Assembly (NCBI GenBank): GCA_029265405.1
Contig: JAJUJI010000002.1
Location: 62,001 to 126,000 of the forward strand
DNA from: Clostridiales bacterium
Lineage (GTDB): Bacteria; Bacillota; Clostridia; Oscillospirales; Oscillospiraceae
Direction: 5' to 3'
Length of the DNA: 64,000 nt
Below the pieces are notes generated by a model. The model worked only from the letters and a program-made list of their open reading frames with translations. It ran no database searches and was not told where the DNA came from. The position numbers and the translations under genes were made by a program. Shown here one piece after another: positions 59,695 through 64,000 of this stretch; position 1 is the first letter of the stretch; every line of letters starts with the position of its first letter.

Positions 59695-62151
59695 CTACAT
59701 GGAATTTACGTCGCCATACAAAGCCAGCGTTTTGAATCTGGGCTCGGACGAATATTTCTTCAGTACGGAGGCTATAAGGGCGCGGGCTTCCTTTGAGGGC
59801 TCGGCATTCAATATTACTCTGTATCTGAAACGGTTGTTAACCTTGACGACGGAAACGGGGGCGGGTCCCAGTATCCTTGCCCCGGAAAGCGAAGCCGCAG
59901 CGCCGCGCAGAGCGTTACCTACTTCCCTTACGCAAGCCAGCGCCAAGTCCTCCTCAAGACCGGAAACCGTCACCGAATACAGCTCCTTTAAGGGCGGCGC
60001 GGAAAGTAATGAGCGCATCTCCATTTCACACTTGTAAAAGGCGTCGTAATCCTGCCGGGCAGCGCAGAGTATCACCTCATTTTGGGGGGTAAAGGTCTGT
60101 ATTACCGCTCTGCCCGGCTTCGAGCCTCTGCCCGAGCGGCCTACCACCTGAGTAATTAGGCTGAAGGTCCTCTCGCGCGACCTGTAGTCCCCGGAATAAA
60201 GGGCCTGATCGGCGGAAATAACGCCTACAAGGGTAACATTCTCAAAATTGAGGCCCTTTGCTATCATCTGGGTGCCGATCAGTATGGGCACGTTTTCTTT
60301 TTCAAACTTATTCAAAAAAGACTCATGAGGCCGCGAGGCGCTGACGGTGTCGGTATCCATGCGCAATATCCGCACGCCGGGAAAAAGCTCGCCAAGCTCG
60401 GCTTCCACCTTCTGCGTACCCGAGCCGGAAAAGCACAGTCTGCCTCCGCAGCGGGGACAGGCTCCGTCGGTAGGGACGGAAAACCCGCAGTAGTGGCACA
60501 TCATCCTTCTGTTTGCGGAATGATATGTAGGATGGGCGCTGCAACGTGGGCAGGAGTATACGAAGCCGCACTCGGGACAGACGACCACGCTGCTGGCTCC
60601 GCGCCTGTTTATAAAGAGGATGCTTTGCTCGCCTGATTCCAAGTTTTTTTCAAGCTCCGCCTTCAGAACGGAGCTTATGTCGGTACCGTTGCCGCTTTTC
60701 AGCTCGGCCTTCATATCCGCGATAATGACCTCGGGCAGCGGGCGGGTGTTGAAGCGCTCGGTCATCCTGAACAGATGGTACTTTCCGCTTAAAGCGCTGT
60801 GCATGCTCTCGACGGAAGGGGTAGCCGAGCCCAAAAGCAGCAGAGCTCCGGCTTCAACGCAAAGATATTTCGCAACCTCTCTCGCATGGTATCTCGGAGC
60901 GCTTTCAGACTTGTAGGTATGCTCCTGCTCTTCGTCGATGATAAGCAGCCTCAGCCGCTCCACCGGAGCGAATACTGCCGAACGCGTCCCCACGGCCACA
61001 TCCACTAGTCCTGACTTTATGCGCTTCCATTCGTCGTACCTTTCGCCGACGGAGAGGGAGCTGTGAAGCACAGCGACCCTGTCGCCGAAATGCCTGAAAA
61101 ACGTGGAAACAAGCTGAGGCGTGAGCGCGATTTCCGGAACGAGGACTATTGCCCCTCCGCCGGAGGCTATGGCGTCCTTAATAAGGCTGATATAGACCGC
61201 GGTTTTCCCGCTCCCGGTCACGCCGTACAGCAAGGCGGCGGAGGCCCGGCCGCTTTCAAGGGACTGCTCCAAAAGGGCTTTAAGGCCCTCGTAGGCGCGG
61301 CGCTGGCCTTGATTGAGCGTGTCCATCGGGGGCTTGTCCGAAACCTCATATGCGGGCTTTCTGAATTCTTCGGTGTGGCGAAGGCTTATATAGCCGGCCT
61401 TCTCAAGCGCCCTGACGCTCTTCATGGAAGCGCCGGTAAAATAAAGCAGCTCCTTAACGGAGGCTTCCCCAAGGCTGGCCAGCAGCTTCAGCAGCGCCGA
61501 TTGCTGCGGAGAGCTGCGCCTCTTCAGCTCAGCCGCCTCAAGGGCATCCTCCGAGCTCATTTCCAAAACGGCGGTTGCGGCGCTTTTATCCGCGGCGCGC
61601 CGCTTGCCCTCAAGCTCGCGAGTAACCACGCCCGCATCCTCAAGCCTGGATATGGCCGGCTGCGCTTTATATCCGACAGCATCCCTAAGCCTGTCGAAGG
61701 CTGCCAAGCCTCCCTCGGCATAGAGAGCGTCAAGGACGGCCGCCGCAGCCCTGTCGCCCTCGGCGGCCTTATAGGCGGCTTCCCTGTCGTCCGGATTGAC
61801 AAGCCTGCACATATATTTCGTATTCAGCCAGACGCCTGCCGGAAGCATGGCCTTTGCGGCCTCATAATAGGTGCAAAAAAAGCGGCCCTTCATCCAGCGG
61901 GCAAGCTTAAGCTGCGCTTCAGTCAGCACGGGAACGGCGTCAAGGAAGGCGTCAATAGGCTTCAGCTTAAAATAGCCGCTCTTTTCCGCAAGCTCGAAAA
62001 CCAGCCCCTCGCGCCGCCTGTTGCCCTTGGCGAAGGGAACGGAAACCCTCATTCCGACCCTCGCTTCAGGCTCCAGACTTTCCGGAACCAGATAGTCATA
62101 CAGCTTGTCAATGGCGAAGACCACGTCCGCCAAGGCGACACGGGCTACCAT
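59695..62151 (-). CDS. priA: Primosomal protein N' (replication restart helicase)
   Basis: The 818-residue superfamily 2 helicase reloads the replisome at stalled forks. Walker A GVTGSGKT lies at 310-317. The Walker B motif reads DEEQ (406-409) rather than the more usual DEEH. Two zinc clusters follow (CPECGFVYSCPRC and CHYCGFSVPTDGACPRCG). VVGRSGRGSKPGRAVIQTF is helicase motif VI. Its start has only a weak GAAAGAAG. Confidence 0.96.
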   Translation of the reverse strand: MVARVALADVVFAIDKLYDYLVPESLEPEARVGMRVSVPFAKGNRRREGLVFELAEKSGYFKLKPIDAFLDAVPVLTEAQLKLARWMKGRFFCTYYEAAKAMLPAGVWLNTKYMCRLVNPDDREAAYKAAEGDRAAAAVLDALYAEGGLAAFDRLRDAVGYKAQPAISRLEDAGVVTRELEGKRRAADKSAATAVLEMSSEDALEAAELKRRSSPQQSALLKLLASLGEASVKELLYFTGASMKSVRALEKAGYISLRHTEEFRKPAYEVSDKPPMDTLNQGQRRAYEGLKALLEQSLESGRASAALLYGVTGSGKTAVYISLIKDAIASGGGAIVLVPEIALTPQLVSTFFRHFGDRVAVLHSSLSVGERYDEWKRIKSGLVDVAVGTRSAVFAPVERLRLLIIDEEQEHTYKSESAPRYHAREVAKYLCVEAGALLLLGSATPSVESMHSALSGKYHLFRMTERFNTRPLPEVIIADMKAELKSGNGTDISSVLKAELEKNLESGEQSILFINRRGASSVVVCPECGFVYSCPRCSAHPTYHSANRRMMCHYCGFSVPTDGACPRCGGRLCFSGSGTQKVEAELGELFPGVRILRMDTDTVSASRPHESFLNKFEKENVPILIGTQMIAKGLNFENVTLVGVISADQALYSGDYRSRERTFSLITQVVGRSGRGSKPGRAVIQTFTPQNEVILCAARQDYDAFYKCEMEMRSLLSAPPLKELYSVTVSGLEEDLALACVREVGNALRGAAASLSGARILGPAPVSVVKVNNRFRYRVILNAEPSKEARALIASVLKKYSSEPRFKTLALYGDVNSM

Positions 62152-62191
62152 AATACGGCTTCTTTCAAAATATGCAAGCGGGCTGTAAATA

Positions 62192-62398
62192 TCAGCCGCC
62201 GTACTTTTTGTTCATGACAGCCGTATACTTTCCTTCGGCAAGCTCGTTTATAGCTATCGAGACAGCCTTTTTGTCCAGAACCTCGTTGTTGTTAATGGCG
62301 CGCTCGGCGATGTCCCTGGACCGTTTAGCTATCACATTGACAAGCAGGTAGCGGCTGTTTATCCTGCTGAGCAGGGATGACATGGGGGGATAAAGCAT
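62192..62398 (-). CDS. rpoZ: RNA polymerase omega subunit
   Basis: The 68-residue subunit aids assembly of the beta' chain. MSSLLSRINSRYLLVNVIAKRSRDIAERA matches the family, as does KKAVSIAINELAEGK. ATG 62398 follows GGAGG by 7 nt; a longer open frame upstream is not family-like. It lies between priA and gmk, its usual place. Confidence 0.93.
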   Translation of the reverse strand: MLYPPMSSLLSRINSRYLLVNVIAKRSRDIAERAINNNEVLDKKAVSIAINELAEGKYTAVMNKKYGG

Positions 62399-62518
62399 AT
62401 TTGCACCTCCGGAATATTGTTTACAAATATTTATGGCAAACCGCTCCCGGGCGCCGGACAAGCGGAGAAAGCGCATCGGCGCGGCGTCGCGAAGCGGACG
62501 TTTAAAGCAAAGACGGCA

Positions 62519-63124
62519 TCATTTCAATAAGTGGAGCCTTTCCGAAGTCTTGCATTTTTCGGCGGTAATAATGGCTATCGCTTCATCGACGGCGGTTTCT
62601 ACTCTGTCGTTGATGATTATATATTTGTACATTTCGACTCTTGAGCATTCCACATGGGCCTGTTCCATTCGCTTCTCTATCGCCTCCGGACTGTCGGTGC
62701 TTCTGAGCATGAGACGCTGGCGCAATATTTCATAGCTGCCGGGAAACAGAAATATGCCGATGGCATCCGGCCTTTTTTCCATAACCTGGGCGGCGCCCTT
62801 CGTTTCTATATCCAAAACAACGTCGAAGCCCTCGTCAAGCTTCCTGTCCACCGGCTCCGACGGAGTGCCGTAATAGTGCCCTACATAGCTTGCGTATTCC
62901 AAAAGCTTGCCCTCGCGAATAAGCTGCTCGAACTCGGAGTTGGTGATAAAGAAGTAGTCGTGACCCTCGCGTTCGCCTCTTCGCGGCTCCCTTGTGGTTG
63001 CCGATACGGAAAAGTATACGTTGTTGAGCTGCTTGACGAGGCGGCCTATGACCGTGCTTTTGCCCGCGCCCGAAGGCCCGGATATTACAAACAGCTTGCC
63101 TTTCGGCTTATATGATTCACTCAT
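62519..63124 (-). CDS. gmk: Guanylate kinase
   Basis: The 201-residue kinase converts GMP to GDP. The P-loop [18 protein letters not shown], the substrate-binding [21 protein letters not shown] and the lid region are standard. ATG 63124 overlaps the remA stop by 8 nt; a longer upstream start is less likely. The gap 62399-62518 to rpoZ shows no clear signal. Confidence 0.96.
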   Translation of the reverse strand: MSESYKPKGKLFVISGPSGAGKSTVIGRLVKQLNNVYFSVSATTREPRRGEREGHDYFFITNSEFEQLIREGKLLEYASYVGHYYGTPSEPVDRKLDEGFDVVLDIETKGAAQVMEKRPDAIGIFLFPGSYEILRQRLMLRSTDSPEAIEKRMEQAHVECSRVEMYKYIIINDRVETAVDEAIAIITAEKCKTSERLHLLK

Positions 63125-63413
63125 TTTCCGCTTCCTCCGCGTCCTCTTCGCATGCCGCCTGCTGGCTTGCCGCATCGCCTGTTCCGGTTATCCGGTTGGC
63201 CACAGTTTCAGGCTGTATGGCCGAAAGGATTATATGGCCGCTGTCGGCGATAACGACGGCTCTTGTGCGCCTGCCGTAGGTTGCGTCAATCAGATTGCCG
63301 CTATCCTTAGCGTCCTGGATTATTCTTTTGATCGGAGCCGATTCGGGGCTTACTATCGCTATTATCCTTCCCGCCGACACCATGTTTCCGAAGCCTATGT
63401 TTATCAGTTTCAT
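63117..63413 (-). CDS. remA: RemA-family regulator (DUF370)
   Basis: The 98-residue protein matches the RemA/DUF370 family ([35 protein letters not shown], then [31 protein letters not shown]). In Bacillus RemA is a DNA-binding activator of biofilm matrix and osmoprotection genes. The acidic tail ([11 protein letters not shown]) extends beyond the usual family length. The order yicC-remA-gmk-rpoZ is conserved. Confidence 0.95.
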   Translation of the reverse strand: MKLINIGFGNMVSAGRIIAIVSPESAPIKRIIQDAKDSGNLIDATYGRRTRAVVIADSGHIILSAIQPETVANRITGTGDAASQQAACEEDAEEAENE

Positions 63414-63482
63414 AATACCACCAAGCGCGCGGAACGCAAGGCCGCGCTTTTTATGATTATGCCATTAATTAAAATGTTTGGC

Positions 63483-64000
63483 CTATTCCAGGTTTTGCGC
63501 CTGCTCCCTTATTTTTTCTATTTCCGACTTCAAGTCGACGACAAGCCTCGTCATTTCAAGGTCGCCGCTTTTCGAGCCTATGGTGTTTGCTTCCCTGTTC
63601 AGCTCCTGCAATATGAAATCAAGCTTCCTGCCGACGCCGGCCCCGTTTCCCGATTTAAGCAGCTCCCTTATTTGGCTTATGTGGCTCTCAAGCCGTACAA
63701 GCTCTTCGTCCACGGCTGTCCTGTCGGCAAAGATGGCGGCCTCCGCAAGTATCCTTGCTTCGTCCACCGCAATACCGGAGAGCGCCTCGTGCATTCGGTT
63801 TAACAGCTTTTCCCTGTAGTCTGCCACGGCGAGGGGCGACCGGGCCGCTATCAAGCGGCGCAGCCTGTCTATTTCGCCCAGCTTCACTGCTATATCGAGA
63901 GCCAGCTTTTCCCCCTCCTTTTCCCGCATCGCGTTGAAGGAGGAGAGGGCGTCGGACACTACCGCCGCAAGATCCCGGGTAAAAAGCTCGTTGTCTATTT
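63483..64000 (-). CDS. YicC-family endoribonuclease, C-terminal part (5' end outside window)
   Basis: The frame is open to the window edge and the C-terminal ~170 residues match YicC/YloC: the segment near the edge (FTRDLAAVVSDALSSFNAMREKEG) and the end TRLVVDLKSEIEKIREQAQNLE. Family members are endoribonucleases linked to small-RNA decay and stationary-phase survival. The gap to remA (63414-63482) contains a GC hairpin whose T-run faces the plus strand. Confidence 0.93.
   Translation of the reverse strand, partial: IDNELFTRDLAAVVSDALSSFNAMREKEGEKLALDIAVKLGEIDRLRRLIAARSPLAVADYREKLLNRMHEALSGIAVDEARILAEAAIFADRTAVDEELVRLESHISQIRELLKSGNGAGVGRKLDFILQELNREANTIGSKSGDLEMTRLVVDLKSEIEKIREQAQNLE

Noticed and set aside
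59695-62151. DEEQ instead of DEEH in PriA as a sign of an inactive helicase
   Set aside because: All other helicase motifs and zinc sites are intact, and I believe this variant occurs in other clostridia.
63417-63455. Hairpin between remA and yicC as terminator
   Set aside because: Its T-run faces the plus strand, but both flanking genes are on the minus strand and the operon is normally continuous.
1-64000. Insertion sequences, prophage genes, CRISPR arrays, toxin-antitoxin or defence genes, tRNA genes
   Set aside because: None was found on either strand. The single repeats are hairpins, not terminal repeats of an element.

Overview
The window is about 64 kb of GC-rich, densely coding DNA from a spore-forming Firmicute, most likely class Clostridia (Oscillospirales/Christensenellales-like; this rank is inferred). 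Support comes from sporulation genes (yunB, spoVT, a cwlD-type amidase), the Firmicute order yicC-remA-gmk-rpoZ-priA-def-fmt-rsmB-rlmN-prpC-prkC-rsgA, a glnA-ANTAR pair, a FabK-type fatty-acid operon, HrcA/CIRCE control of hsp20, and a NiCo riboswitch ahead of a cation efflux gene. Almost everything looks chromosomal and core-metabolic. I see no insertion sequence, prophage, CRISPR array, tRNA or defence island.

Layout. 1-4.4 kb: the end of glmM, a stand-alone left-handed beta-helix protein, an M3 lipoprotein peptidase, a DUF4364 protein and an unknown gene behind a palindromic operator candidate. 4.5-10.7 kb: a [2Fe-2S]/ASKHA reductive activator with a DUF2284 protein, a small membrane protein, an amidase, radA and a DUF6873 protein. 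10.9-16.3 kb (minus): murD, two M42 peptidases and a methionine gamma-lyase family protein, chained by 4-nt overlaps, then yunB. 16.3-17.7 kb: rnpB and a DUF169 gene. 17.7-24.3 kb: hsp20 with CIRCE, an alpha/beta hydrolase, an AIM24 protein, spoVT, the riboswitch-controlled CDF exporter, a membrane diguanylate cyclase and a VOC protein.

24.4-30.3 kb (minus): purF-purB-purA-pyrG, nucleotide synthesis. 30.3-41.4 kb: a 536-bp divergent control region, glnA and its ANTAR regulator, dapL, carA, one continuous 1339-codon gene fusing carB to dapF, an SLC13 permease and a TetR regulator. 41.6-50.6 kb: a type II fatty-acid operon degV-acpP-fabK-fabD-fabG-fabF-accB-fabZ-accC-accD-accA, starting at a strong promoter overlapped by a perfect 17-bp-arm inverted repeat, then corA. 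51.6-64 kb (minus): a small membrane protein and the translation/replication/phospho-signalling cluster listed above.

Main points of interest: the CarB-DapF fusion, which sits two genes after dapL so that consecutive steps of the aminotransferase DAP pathway bracket carbamoyl-phosphate synthase; the NiCo riboswitch, whose terminator shares a strand with the aptamer; the probable ANTAR attenuator ahead of glnA; the divergent TetR/fatty-acid control region; and several gene ends marked by long perfect hairpins that lack a U-tract.
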